A stretch of 64,000 nucleotides of DNA, taken from positions 1,706,723-1,770,722 of the forward strand of contig NC_011661.1 in the NCBI RefSeq assembly GCF_000021645.1, in the 5' to 3' direction. The position numbers were made by a program, and so were the translations under genes. Each line of letters begins with the position of its first letter. Position 1 is the stretch's first letter. The notes below the pieces were generated by a model, which searched no databases, had not been told where the DNA came from, and worked only from the letters and a program-made list of their open reading frames with translations. Positions 34,673 through 44,167 of this stretch are shown one piece after another. Source of the DNA: Dictyoglomus turgidum DSM 6724 (lineage in GTDB: Bacteria; Dictyoglomota; Dictyoglomia; Dictyoglomales; Dictyoglomaceae).

Positions 34673-35533
34673 TCACTCCTTTATGACTCTTATTCTTTGT
34701 ATTCTTGTACGAGGATCAAGATACTCACTTATACTAACTGAAAGTAAATATAAACTTACAAAAAGAAATACTGACGTTACAACAGGAGTAAACAGCCACC
34801 ACCAAAGTCCCAAAAGTAGTGCTTGATAACTCAATGCCCATTGAAGCATAGTACCTAAGGTAGGTATCTCCAAGTTAGTCAAACCAAGAATAGCAAGAGT
34901 CATCTCCATGCCAATAGCCCAAGACATATTGTTTATTAAAGTTGAGAAAACAATAGGTATGACAAAAGGAAAATATTCTTTAAAAACAAGACTTAATGTT
35001 TTAGATCCGGAAAGAAGAGCAGTATAACTAAAGTCTCTTTCCCTCAGACTTAATATTTGTGATCTTATAACTCTTGCATCCCAACTCCAACCAAAGAAGC
35101 TTAAAATTAATCCTAACCCTATAAAACTTAATCTTCCTTTTATTAAAGAGGAAATCAATATTAAGATAGGAAGCAAGGGAAGAACAAGAAAACTATCGTT
35201 TATTCCCATAAGAAACCTATCTATACCACCGCCTCTATATCCAGCTACAAGTCCCACAATTATAGCTATGATTCTTGAGAAAAATGCTGCTACTATAGCT
35301 ATAGTCAAGGAATTTCTTACCGCAAAAGTTAGTTGCCAAAAAACATCTTGTCCCTGGGAATTAGTTCCTAAAATATGTTGGAGAGAAGGAGGTAAATCCC
35401 TTGGAACTAAATTCCACCTTGTGGGATCATAAGGAGAAAAGAAAGAAAGTATAGCCAAGAAAAGGATAATACATATAATTATAAAACCTAATCTAAATTT
35501 ACCATCTCGCAATAAATCTCTCAATACTCCCAT
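34673..35533 (-). CDS. ABC transporter permease (OppC-like), second system
   Basis: 286 residues, standard OppC length, unlike its 378-residue counterpart in the first system, which carries an extracellular insert. It has GTNSQGQDVFWQLTFAVR (the loop motif, with Q for R) and the EAA loop (ERDFSYTALLSGSKTLSLVF). About 6 membrane helices. GAGGT precedes the ATG. Confidence 0.92.
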   Translation of the reverse strand: MGVLRDLLRDGKFRLGFIIICIILFLAILSFFSPYDPTRWNLVPRDLPPSLQHILGTNSQGQDVFWQLTFAVRNSLTIAIVAAFFSRIIAIIVGLVAGYRGGGIDRFLMGINDSFLVLPLLPILILISSLIKGRLSFIGLGLILSFFGWSWDARVIRSQILSLRERDFSYTALLSGSKTLSLVFKEYFPFVIPIVFSTLINNMSWAIGMEMTLAILGLTNLEIPTLGTMLQWALSYQALLLGLWWWLFTPVVTSVFLFVSLYLLSVSISEYLDPRTRIQRIRVIKE

Positions 35534-35559
35534 AGCTCTTACCTCTTTTTCATTAGTTT

Positions 35560-36561
35560 TTATCTATACCTTACCCTTGGATCAAATAGTGGATATAATA
35601 AGTCAATAATAAGGATAAAAGAAGAAATGCCTACAATAGATATGGTAGCAATTCCCATTATCAAATTGAAATCTCCTGTGGCGATAGCATTGTAAAGAAG
35701 AGTTCCCATACCAGGATAAGAGAATACAATCTCCGTAATCAAAGCACCGCTAAAAATCTGCCCCATAGAAAGAGCCAAATTAGTAACCTGAGGAAGCATA
35801 GCATTTCTTATTACATATTTAAAGGTAATTATTCTCTTTTTAACTCCGCCAGCTCTTGCATATGTTACGAAATCTTCTTTTACAACATTAGAAACAATAA
35901 GCCTCATAGTCTGCAAAGTAACTGCAATTCCTAAAATCATCATAGAAATTAAAGGTAAAAAGGCATATCTAAAAAGTTCCAATATAAATTGTAGACTAAA
36001 ACTGGGCCTTACCCCGATTGGCATTCCTCCACCAAGAGGAAACCATTTTAGTATATAGGCAAAAATCACAAGAATTATAAGGGCAAAAACATAATATGGG
36101 ATAGGACGAATAAACATAGCTATACCTTCAAGAATTCTTGCCCATCTTTTATCATAATAAAAACCTACAATTCCCCCCAAAATATTGCCAATTATCCAAG
36201 ATAAAAGGGTGCTTACACTCAAAAGACCAACAGTCCAGGGTAAAGAATCTCCTATAAGTTTTATCACTGGAATTGGAAATCTAAAAAGAGATGGTCCAAA
36301 ATCTCCTCTAAAGAGCCTCAACCAGAAATTAATATACTGTTCAAACAAACTCCCCTTTAAACCATAAAGCTCCTTTAGAGATTCAGTCATCTGTTCTACA
36401 GCTTTGGGATCAAGATATGTACCCATCTTCATTATTGTACTAATCATTTGCTGAACAGGATCCACAGGAGTGAAACGTGGTACAAAAAATACTATGGTGA
36501 CTCCCACAAAAATCACAAGCAGATACTGCAAAAACCGTGGTATTAGATATCTCTTAAGCAA
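35560..36561 (-). CDS. ABC transporter permease (OppB-like), second system
   Basis: 333 residues, about 6 membrane helices. EAA loop EDFVTYARAGGVKKRIITFK and the C-terminal LLYPLFDPRVRY end are typical. The start is TTG at 36561 with GGAGG 7 bases upstream. It lies 18 bases after the GH3 gene, with which it is cotranscribed. Confidence 0.92.
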   Translation of the reverse strand: MLKRYLIPRFLQYLLVIFVGVTIVFFVPRFTPVDPVQQMISTIMKMGTYLDPKAVEQMTESLKELYGLKGSLFEQYINFWLRLFRGDFGPSLFRFPIPVIKLIGDSLPWTVGLLSVSTLLSWIIGNILGGIVGFYYDKRWARILEGIAMFIRPIPYYVFALIILVIFAYILKWFPLGGGMPIGVRPSFSLQFILELFRYAFLPLISMMILGIAVTLQTMRLIVSNVVKEDFVTYARAGGVKKRIITFKYVIRNAMLPQVTNLALSMGQIFSGALITEIVFSYPGMGTLLYNAIATGDFNLIMGIATISIVGISSFILIIDLLYPLFDPRVRYR

Positions 36562-36579
36562 TTTACCACCTCCATAAAT

Positions 36580-38850
36580 TTATTTTACTATGAAAAATCC
36601 CTTCAATCTTATATCCTCCGATGAACTTCCAATAAAAACCTCAAATCTTCCTGGCTCTACTATAGGTTCCATATCTATATTTAAAAATTCTAAATCTCGC
36701 CTATCAAGTTTAAAAGAGACAGTTTTCTTTTCTCCTACAGCAAGAGTTATCCGCTTAAACCTCTTGAGCTCTTTAACTGGTCTTACCACACTGGCAAATT
36801 CATCATGTAAATAAAGCTGTACTACCTCATCTCCTTTATATTTACCTATATTTTCCACCTCAAAGGTAATGGTAATCTCTCCATCCATAGGAATTTCTTC
36901 AGGGGTTATACGTAAATTACTGTATCTAAATTCAGTATAGGAAAGCCCATACCCGAAAGGAAAGAGATATTGAGGACTTCTTAAATCCACATAATCATCC
37001 ACTCTACCAGAGGGCTTATGATTATAATAAAGAGGTAATTGACTTGAGTACTTGGGAAATGTTATGGGCAATTTTCCTCCTGGATTATAATCTCCAAAAA
37101 GCACATCAGCTATAGCATTTCCTCCCTCTTCTCCAGGATACCATGCCTCAATTACCGCCTGGACCTTATCAATCCAGTTCATCATGGTTATAGCACTTCC
37201 ATTTATAAGAACTACTATTACAGGAGTATTTGTATTACATATTTCCTTTATAAGTTCTTCCTGAACCCCTGGCAGGTTAAGATTGTGCCTATCTCTTTGT
37301 TCTCCCTCTGTTTCAGGCACAGAATTTCCTACAAACAAAATTGCTACGTCACTCTTTTGAGCTATCTTTATGGCTTCGTCAAATCCAGACTTAGATGTAT
37401 CATTTAACCCGCAACCCTCAGCAAAATAGATTTTAGCTTTATTTTCCATTTTGTTCTTGATCCCCTCAAGTGGAGTGACAATTTTTACTCCATAACCACT
37501 ATATCCTCCCAATCTTGGCACAGCTGCGTTTGGACCAATAACCGCTATAGAGCCTATATCTTTGCTTAGTGGTAAAATCCCTTCATTTTTAAGAAGTACT
37601 ATTGACTCCCTTGCCACTCTCAATGCTAACTCTCTATGTTCTGCACAATCATTTACTCTCTCCGCATAATCAGGATCCACAAAAGGATTATCAAAAAGCC
37701 CAGCCCAAAATTTAACTCCAAGAATTCTTCTTACGGCTTCATTTATTGTTTCCTCTGACAACTTACCACCTTTAACAAGATTAATCATCTCTTCAAAACA
37801 ATCACTGTCTGGAAGTTCCATATCAAGGCCTGCTTCTAAGGCAAGCCTTGCTGCTTCAGCCTTTGACTCAGCCACTTTATGTTTCGTCATTAAATGAAGT
37901 ACTGAAAAATAATCTGAAACAACATAGCCCTTAAATCCCCATTCTTTTCTCAAAACATCGGTCAATAACCATTTATTTGAAGAACAAGGAATTCCATCAA
38001 GGGAGTTATAAGCAGCCATTAAAGATAAAGCCCCCGCTTCCTTTATACTTGCCTTAAAGGCTGGAAAATATACTTCCCTTAAAAGCCTTTCTGAAAAATG
38101 TATAGGATAACTATCTCTTCCACCGTCTCCTACAAAATTTGCTGCAAAATGCTTTGGAGTCGCAATAACACCTTGCTCCTGAACTCCTTTTATATATGCC
38201 ACCGCCATTCTTGAGGCAAGATAAGGATCTTCTCCATAAGTTTCCTCAGTCCTCCCACATCTTGGATCCCTTGCAATATTTATAGTTGGAGATAAAACTT
38301 GATGTATTCCCCTTGACCTAGTCTCTTTCCCTATAGCAGTAGCAACTTGATAAATAAGCTCTGGATTCCAAGTACTTGCCATTCCAATCGCTTGAGGAAA
38401 AATAGTAGACCCCTTAGCCATACATCCATGCAGAGCCTCATCATGTATTAATACTGGAATCTTGATCTCGCTATTTTCCAAAACATATTTTTGAATTTCA
38501 TTAGCAAATTCAGCACTCTCCCGTGGAGACATAGACCTTAAGGCACAACTGAGTTCCCCTATAGGATACTTTTTTTCTTCTCCTTCTAAAACTAATTTTT
38601 TCCACATCTTTTTCCATAAAGCCTTAGTCATTTCCTCAGCCAATTCCCTATCTCTATAAAAACCAAAAAGAAATCCCATGATTTTCTCTTTAAATTCGGG
38701 CGTAAGATCTGAAAAGACATCTTCTAAGAGTATTTTTCCAACAGTTTGCCAAATAGATACTGTTTTTGCTTTCAATTGAGCTATCTTTTCTTCTAAGGTC
38801 ATACTTGAGATCAAATAATCTATTTTCTCCTCAATCTTTTCTTTCTCCAT
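36580..38850 (-). CDS. GH3 beta-glycosidase (beta-xylosidase/beta-glucosidase type)
   Basis: 756 residues, no signal peptide, so cytoplasmic. The GH3 catalytic nucleophile is Asp313 in GYVVSDYFSV. Substrate-binding motifs HDEALHG, GRTEETYGEDPYL and KHFAAN are present, followed by the alpha/beta sandwich domain (VIGPNAAVPRLGGYSGYG) and a C-terminal fibronectin III-like domain (VVQLYLHD...LKRFKRI). The arrangement fits bacterial enzymes acting on xylo- or cello-oligosaccharides; specificity is not readable. It sits between the binding-protein gene and the permease genes of an Opp-type ABC operon, so its substrate is likely what that transporter brings in. I prefer ATG 38850 (after GGAAGGGA) to a TTG at 38883. 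Confidence 0.92.
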   Translation of the reverse strand: MEKEKIEEKIDYLISSMTLEEKIAQLKAKTVSIWQTVGKILLEDVFSDLTPEFKEKIMGFLFGFYRDRELAEEMTKALWKKMWKKLVLEGEEKKYPIGELSCALRSMSPRESAEFANEIQKYVLENSEIKIPVLIHDEALHGCMAKGSTIFPQAIGMASTWNPELIYQVATAIGKETRSRGIHQVLSPTINIARDPRCGRTEETYGEDPYLASRMAVAYIKGVQEQGVIATPKHFAANFVGDGGRDSYPIHFSERLLREVYFPAFKASIKEAGALSLMAAYNSLDGIPCSSNKWLLTDVLRKEWGFKGYVVSDYFSVLHLMTKHKVAESKAEAARLALEAGLDMELPDSDCFEEMINLVKGGKLSEETINEAVRRILGVKFWAGLFDNPFVDPDYAERVNDCAEHRELALRVARESIVLLKNEGILPLSKDIGSIAVIGPNAAVPRLGGYSGYGVKIVTPLEGIKNKMENKAKIYFAEGCGLNDTSKSGFDEAIKIAQKSDVAILFVGNSVPETEGEQRDRHNLNLPGVQEELIKEICNTNTPVIVVLINGSAITMMNWIDKVQAVIEAWYPGEEGGNAIADVLFGDYNPGGKLPITFPKYSSQLPLYYNHKPSGRVDDYVDLRSPQYLFPFGYGLSYTEFRYSNLRITPEEIPMDGEITITFEVENIGKYKGDEVVQLYLHDEFASVVRPVKELKRFKRITLAVGEKKTVSFKLDRRDLEFLNIDMEPIVEPGRFEVFIGSSSEDIRLKGFFIVK

Positions 38851-38889
38851 TCCCTTCCTACCTCTCCTTTTTTTAAACTCCAATTTTTT

Positions 38890-38909
38890 AGCCCCCCTTT
38901 CGGGGGGCT
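38890..38909 (-). other. intercistronic hairpin after binding-protein gene 2
   Basis: Stem AGCCCCCC (38890-38897) with GGGGGGCT (38902-38909), TTTC loop. In the transcribed (-) direction it is followed by AAAAAATTGG, not a U-run. It lies 7 bases after the binding-protein stop and 39 bases before the GH3 start. Confidence 0.75.
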
Positions 38910-38916
38910 TTTTAAT

Positions 38917-40794
38917 TTACTTTCTCCCAGTAGGCTTCAAGAAGGGCAACATATACTTGAAGTTAGGCCAATGATGATATGGTATGCAATATGGATTTTC
39001 TTGTGTTGGATAATTGGTCCAGTAGTATTCATTGTAGCATGCAATACCAGGATAAGAACAAGTTGGAATTCCTGCCATCTCTTCAAAGGCAATCTTTAAT
39101 CCATCCATTCCTAACATTCTTACTTTTAGACTATTCCAATCGGTTTTTGCCAACTTTTCTATCACCTTATCCATACGAGGGTTACTCCATCTGCTTGGAT
39201 GACCAAAGGTTCTGTCACCTATAGGTCTTACATATTCGGATCTCCATGCGTTAAAGGTTCTATACATATCTGGATGACCGCCCCATGGTTCAGTTGCTGG
39301 CCAATCAGAGCATGCGTCAAAATTACCATATTGCAGTAGGGTTGGTCTTTGTTCTGTGGTCACCACCTCTACGTCAATACCAAACTTCTTCCACTGTTGA
39401 CTTGCTGCAAATCCATTTCTAAAATCTGGATGAGATGGGTTAGTATGAGCAAGTATAGTCATCTTCCATGGTTTACCATCTGGTAACAACCACTTACCGT
39501 CTTTATCTCTCTTGAAACCATTCTTTATGAGTAATTTTTCTGCCACATCTGGAGCATATTTAAACCATCCAATTCCAAAAATCTCTCTTATGACTTTTGG
39601 ATCAGTAGGTACATTGTATCCTCTCTTTCTTGCATACTCTGCAAGTCTAATAGGCGCATCAGGATCAAATACTTTGAATTTTTGGCCATCTACTGTTATT
39701 GTGAAGTTCTTTAACCAACTCTCCAAGGGCTCATAGTACCACTTAGTATAGGCTGGAGTAGGTGGTACAAGAAGAGCACCCATAGTAGCAGCACCATCAA
39801 AAGCTGTAGCAAGAAAGTCTACGATATCAATAGAGAGAGCCAATGCCCATCTTACCTCTTTATTGTTGTATGGAGCCTTTGCTGTATTGAAATAAACTCC
39901 CGTAATACATGGGTCTACATTAACAATGTATGGAAAGTCCTTCATATATGCCCTCGCATATTTGTTGGTCTGAAGAACAGATCTCAGTCCTTCCATGGTA
40001 AGATCCGCCATGTCAAGTTGATTGTTGTTTAATGCAAGCACTTGCTTTTCTGTTGGTCCTGCATAGAAGAATAATACATATTTAGGCTGAGGCATTCCAA
40101 ATAACTTTCCTGTGGGTGTTCTCTGCCAATCCTCTCTTCTCTTCCAAAGAATCCAATATCCACCTGGATCATAGCTCTCTACTACATATGGGCCAGAACT
40201 TACTGGTGGGTTAAAGGTAAAAGATGCAGGATCTTTAACTTTTTCAAATATATGTTTTGGAAGTGGTCTACAAGCTCCCCATCTATCAAGGAAGTAGGTG
40301 TGGAATCTTGCGTTTGGTTCTTTCAAATCTATTTTAACTGTGTATTTATCAATTTTAGTAAGTTTTGCTACTTCTTGGAATGAAGCATGATAAGCCATAG
40401 CTGGATTACTTTTTGCAAGCTCAATGTGATAAATCAAATCATCAACAGTAATCTCTACACCGTCACTCCAATAGCATCCAGATCTTAATTTAATGGTTAG
40501 AGACTTAAAGTCTTTGCTATACTGAGGTGCAGAAGCCGCTAAAGCGTTAATTACCTTACCTGTTGCAGGATCTACGATCCAAAGAGGCTCAAGCATTAAC
40601 TGTTGGATTCCTCTATCGGGAGTTATCCAAGAAGAGGTCCAAGAGTTAAAATTATCAGGTGCTACAATCCTACCTGTCAAGATATTTGCAATCAATGTCT
40701 CATTTCTTGGTACATTAGGAGCAAGCTGAGAAAAACCTACCTGCGATAAGATTAAAAATATTAATAATAAAGAGAAAAATACAAACTTTCTCAT
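38917..40794 (-). CDS. ABC transporter substrate-binding protein, family 5, second system
   Basis: 625 residues with a signal peptide (hydrophobic to about residue 22, SQLAPN after it). The family 5 region is visible (LTIKLRSGCYWSDGVEITVD, DLIYHIELAK). It is the first gene of the operon SBP-GH3-oppB-oppC-oppD-oppF, behind a strong TTGACA/TATAAT promoter with an operator-like dyad, as expected for the most abundant component. The ligand is probably an oligosaccharide hydrolysed by the GH3 enzyme. GAGGGGG precedes the ATG. Confidence 0.9.
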   Translation of the reverse strand: MRKFVFFSLLLIFLILSQVGFSQLAPNVPRNETLIANILTGRIVAPDNFNSWTSSWITPDRGIQQLMLEPLWIVDPATGKVINALAASAPQYSKDFKSLTIKLRSGCYWSDGVEITVDDLIYHIELAKSNPAMAYHASFQEVAKLTKIDKYTVKIDLKEPNARFHTYFLDRWGACRPLPKHIFEKVKDPASFTFNPPVSSGPYVVESYDPGGYWILWKRREDWQRTPTGKLFGMPQPKYVLFFYAGPTEKQVLALNNNQLDMADLTMEGLRSVLQTNKYARAYMKDFPYIVNVDPCITGVYFNTAKAPYNNKEVRWALALSIDIVDFLATAFDGAATMGALLVPPTPAYTKWYYEPLESWLKNFTITVDGQKFKVFDPDAPIRLAEYARKRGYNVPTDPKVIREIFGIGWFKYAPDVAEKLLIKNGFKRDKDGKWLLPDGKPWKMTILAHTNPSHPDFRNGFAASQQWKKFGIDVEVVTTEQRPTLLQYGNFDACSDWPATEPWGGHPDMYRTFNAWRSEYVRPIGDRTFGHPSRWSNPRMDKVIEKLAKTDWNSLKVRMLGMDGLKIAFEEMAGIPTCSYPGIACYNEYYWTNYPTQENPYCIPYHHWPNFKYMLPFLKPTGRK

Positions 40795-40876
40795 AAAACA
40801 ACCCCCTCTTCTATCAAGAATCTGAACCTTAAAAACTCACAAACTTAAAACTAGAAGATCTCCACCTCCTTTAGGG

Positions 40877-40932
40877 AAAACTATCATACAATCGTTTTAA
40901 TAATATTATAACTAAATTTAAAAGTGTGTCAA
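40877..40932 (-). promoter_or_regulatory. strong promoter with downstream operator for binding-protein gene 2
   Basis: On the - strand: consensus -35 TTGACA (plus 40932-40927), 16-base spacer, consensus -10 TATAAT (plus 40910-40905). An imperfect 22-bp dyad AAAACGATT...AGTTTT (plus 40877-40898) covers the predicted start point, a typical repressor position. Confidence 0.72.
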
Positions 40933-40973
40933 TTAAAATAAAAAGTTTAGCTATGAAATTAAATTAAATAGGT

Positions 40974-41003
40974 TTGACAATGAAAATAAGAAGGAAGTAT
41001 AAT
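40974..41003 (+). promoter_or_regulatory. promoter of the radical SAM/HTH gene pair
   Basis: Consensus TTGACA (40974-40979), 18-base spacer, consensus TATAAT (40998-41003). It is divergent from the promoter of binding-protein gene 2. Confidence 0.7.
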
Positions 41004-41050
41004 TTATAAAATTTTTTGGTTATTTTGGATATTTAGGGGAGGTGAACTAT

Positions 41051-42439
41051 ATGAGTACCCAAAGTTTAAAGTTTAAGATGTATCTTGGAGACATGTTATT
41101 TGAGTCCCTATTTAAGTATGTAGCAAAGGACTACAAGAAAAGAATTCCTAAACTTTTGAATTTAGTAAAGAGATTTAGCCCTGACGAAGGAACAGATAAA
41201 ATTATAAGCACCATAGAAGAATATTTACAGAAAGATCCTGCTGTCCAAAGGTTGATACACAGAGTTTTTACAGATTATGATCCTAATTATGCTTCAAGGA
41301 TATTTGCTAATGTTATACTGAACGTAGGTTTCTTTTGGATATACTTCAATAATGAAAATCAAAAAAAAGATATACCAACTCCATATACCATTTTAATAAG
41401 CCCGACTATGAGATGTAATTTACAATGCATAGGATGTTACGCAGGAAACTATACCAAAAATGACGATCTTCCCCCAGAAACTGTAGAAAGAATAATAAAA
41501 GAAGGAGAAGAAATTGGCACTTATTTTTATACTGTTCTTGGAGGAGAACCCTTTGTATATCCTGGACTTTTGGATATAGTCAATAGACATCCAAGATCTG
41601 TATTTCAGATATTTACAAACGCCACCTTGCTGGATGAAAATAAGATAGAAAGATTTTGGAAGAGCAAGAATGTAGTACCTGTCTTATCTTTAGAAGGAGG
41701 AAAAGAAGAGACAGATTATAGAAGAGGATTAGGGGTGTATGAAAAAGTAGTAAATGCTATGGATCTCTTGAAAAAAGCCGGAATTCCTTTTGGGTATTCT
41801 ATAACCCTTACAAGGAATAACTTTGAGGCTGTAACAAAGCCTGAATTTTATCAATGGCTCGCCAATAAGGGTGCCTTCTTTGGCTGGACATTTCTTTACA
41901 TGCCTGTTGGAAAAGACGACGATCCATCATTAATGCCTACTCCAGAGCAAAGAGCAGAGTATGGAAAATTCATAAGAAAGATAAGAGGACATCTTCCCAT
42001 ATATCCTATGGATTTCTGGAATGATGCCCCATACGTAGGTGGATGTATAGCAGGTGGAAGAAGATACTTACATATTAACCATAAAGGAGAGGTTGAACCC
42101 TGTATATTTGCCCATTTTGCAGTAGATAATATAAAGGAAAAATCTCTTGTAGAAGTACTTAATTCGGAATTCTTTAAAGAAATAAGAAAAAGACAACCAT
42201 TCCATGAAAATCTCCTTCTTCCTTGCATGATTATAGACTCTCCTTGGATCTTGAGAGAAATTGTTCAAAAAACTGGTGCTCACCCAACCCATCCTGGAGC
42301 TGATGATATAATTACAAAGTTTGCTCCTATAATTGACGAGTATGCAAAGGGAGTGAGAAAAGCTCTAAATCCCATATGGGTTGAAGAATTTCATGGAGAT
42401 CTCCCCGAGGAAGAAAAAGAGAAAGTAGGAGTTGAGTAA
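41051..42439 (+). CDS. radical SAM/SPASM protein of unknown substrate
   Basis: 462 residues. An unusual N-terminal helical region of about 105 residues precedes the radical SAM barrel. The motif CNLQCIGCY places C122, C126 and C129, followed by VLGGEPFVYP. The C-terminal SPASM-like Cys residues are GGCIAGGRRYLHIN, EPCIFAHF and LLLPCMIID, then a tail with HPTHPGADD. It is cytoplasmic; the substrate is unknown. GGAGG lies 8 bases before the ATG at 41051; a GTG at 41042 would overlap it. The HTH gene begins 2 bases after its stop, so the two are one transcript behind a consensus promoter. Confidence 0.85.
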   Translation: MSTQSLKFKMYLGDMLFESLFKYVAKDYKKRIPKLLNLVKRFSPDEGTDKIISTIEEYLQKDPAVQRLIHRVFTDYDPNYASRIFANVILNVGFFWIYFNNENQKKDIPTPYTILISPTMRCNLQCIGCYAGNYTKNDDLPPETVERIIKEGEEIGTYFYTVLGGEPFVYPGLLDIVNRHPRSVFQIFTNATLLDENKIERFWKSKNVVPVLSLEGGKEETDYRRGLGVYEKVVNAMDLLKKAGIPFGYSITLTRNNFEAVTKPEFYQWLANKGAFFGWTFLYMPVGKDDDPSLMPTPEQRAEYGKFIRKIRGHLPIYPMDFWNDAPYVGGCIAGGRRYLHINHKGEVEPCIFAHFAVDNIKEKSLVEVLNSEFFKEIRKRQPFHENLLLPCMIIDSPWILREIVQKTGAHPTHPGADDIITKFAPIIDEYAKGVRKALNPIWVEEFHGDLPEEEKEKVGVE

Positions 42440-42441
42440 TT

Positions 42442-43029
42442 ATGAGCCTTACTGAAAGAAGAAGACAATTTCTACAAGCATTAGAGAACTTATATAAAAA
42501 AAATAAAAGACCTATACATTATGCAGAAATTGCAAAAGAACTTTCAGTAAGTCCTGCAACAGCCTATGATATAATGCAAGCTCTTTACAAAAACGGATAT
42601 GTAGAAGCGGTATACCTTGAAAATTCTGTGAATAACAAACGAGGAAGGGGAAAAATATTTTTTAAACCTAAAGAAGAGAAAGAAGATATAAATACCTCTA
42701 TAACAAGTATTCAAGAATTAAATAAATATCCTATCTCAATTGCTATTATTCTTTCTCTTATATTAACCATATTAAAAGAGGCTAAGTTCTCTAAAGAATT
42801 AAAGTCCATAATTAGCCTAATTTTAGGCGTGTTCCAATCTAATTTAGAATTAGTGCTTATCTTACTTCCTGTTTTAATGGTAGGATATGCAGGCAAAAAA
42901 ATCTACGAAATTATTCCTAAGAACAAAATAAAAGCATATTTCGAAGACTACATAAAATCTCTTAATCAATTGGCAGTGGAGGAAAGAAAATTACTACTTA
43001 ATTTCATTTTGAATGTTCTTGATATTTAA
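42442..43029 (+). CDS. winged-HTH regulator with hydrophobic C-terminal half
   Basis: 195 residues. The N-terminal third is a winged helix-turn-helix (RPIHYAEIAKELSVSPATAY, residues about 22-41, then wing NNKRGRGKIFF). Residues about 95-165 are strongly hydrophobic (ISIAIILSLILTILK and LELVLILLPVLMVGYAGKKI), either one or two membrane helices or a buried dimer core. It is cotranscribed with the radical SAM gene, whose expression or activity it may control. The last 36 bases overlap the convergent GT4 gene. The C-terminal family is not recognised. Confidence 0.72.
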   Translation: MSLTERRRQFLQALENLYKKNKRPIHYAEIAKELSVSPATAYDIMQALYKNGYVEAVYLENSVNNKRGRGKIFFKPKEEKEDINTSITSIQELNKYPISIAIILSLILTILKEAKFSKELKSIISLILGVFQSNLELVLILLPVLMVGYAGKKIYEIIPKNKIKAYFEDYIKSLNQLAVEERKLLLNFILNVLDI

Positions 43030-44163
43030 ATACCTTCTCTTTCTTGGGGAGGAATGGATATTTTTATGCCCTAAATTTTGGAAAAGCTTTCTCCATTCCT
43101 CCCTAAGAGGTTCTAATTTGAGAAAATCTCTCTTCATCCGTGGTGGTTTACTTAATATCTCCTTATAGACTTCTACCATCATATCTGCCACATTATCAGC
43201 ACTATATTCTTTTGCAAGCCTTAAGGCTCGCTTTTGATATTCTTCTCTAAAGGATATGTCTTGATGAAGTTTTAAAATATAGTTTTTAAATTCTTCATCA
43301 TTCTTTGCAGGTATGTACCAGTCCTTATAAGGCTCTCTATATTCAGGATTATCTCTGAGAAGAAGTGGAAGCCCGCAGGATGCAGCTTCTAAAACTGCCA
43401 TTGGAAAATTTTCTTGATATGATGGGAAGAAAAAGATGTCTGCAGCATTTAAATAAATTGGCATTTCTTCATAAGGTACAAGACCTGTAAAGATAACATT
43501 AGGAGGTGCCTTCTTAATTTTCTCATTCATTTCTATATATCCCGCAGTAAGAACTGAGAAGGGTTGTCCTCCTACCCAAACAAATTTAATAAAAGGTAAA
43601 ATTTTTGCAATTTCTAAGAAAGTATCAACTCCTTTTCTTGGTTGAATTTGTCCAGAGCAAATCACAACAAAATCTTTATTGGAAAGTCCAAGTTTTTTCC
43701 TACCCTCTATTCTTAGTTCCTGACTTTTATAAAATCTTTCCAAATTAACAGGATTTGGTATAAAAACTATAGGGGCTTTTACCCCTATCTCTTCCAATTC
43801 TTCCTTCACCTTGGGTGAAACTGCAATTACCATATCCGCTAAGTTATAATACCTTATTAAATATGAGGTAAAAAGAGGAAGCCATAAATTTGAAAGAATA
43901 AAACTTCCTAAAACGGACTCTGGAACCACATGAGCACTAATTACTAATCTCTTTCCTGTAAAAAGTCCTTTACTTATAGCATAGGGACCTGGTGTATGAA
44001 GATGAGCAATATCAAATAACCCATTGGCATTAAGATAAACTTCCACATCACTTCTCTTTTTCAGAGCTTCTGTTAGTACTAAAGTTGCGGTATAAACTCC
44101 TTGTCCTTTTACCTCCCATGCTTGAGCCTCAGAGACAATATTAACAGTTATCTTCTCCCTCAT
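42994..44163 (-). CDS. GT4-family glycosyltransferase (diacylglycerol glucosyltransferase-like)
   Basis: 389 residues with a GT-B fold. N-terminal acceptor half (HLHTPGPYAIS), then the GT4 donor half: SGQIQPRKGVDTFLEIAK, FTGLVPYEEMPIYLNAADIF and the E-x7-E motif (PSYQENFPMAVLEAASCGLP). It most resembles processive or monofunctional diacylglycerol glucosyltransferases that make membrane glycolipids, but the acceptor is inferred. It follows the NIF3 gene by 4 bases on the same strand. Confidence 0.82.
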   Translation of the reverse strand: MREKITVNIVSEAQAWEVKGQGVYTATLVLTEALKKRSDVEVYLNANGLFDIAHLHTPGPYAISKGLFTGKRLVISAHVVPESVLGSFILSNLWLPLFTSYLIRYYNLADMVIAVSPKVKEELEEIGVKAPIVFIPNPVNLERFYKSQELRIEGRKKLGLSNKDFVVICSGQIQPRKGVDTFLEIAKILPFIKFVWVGGQPFSVLTAGYIEMNEKIKKAPPNVIFTGLVPYEEMPIYLNAADIFFFPSYQENFPMAVLEAASCGLPLLLRDNPEYREPYKDWYIPAKNDEEFKNYILKLHQDISFREEYQKRALRLAKEYSADNVADMMVEVYKEILSKPPRMKRDFLKLEPLREEWRKLFQNLGHKNIHSSPRKRRYLNIKNIQNEIK

Positions 44164-44167
44164 AGTA

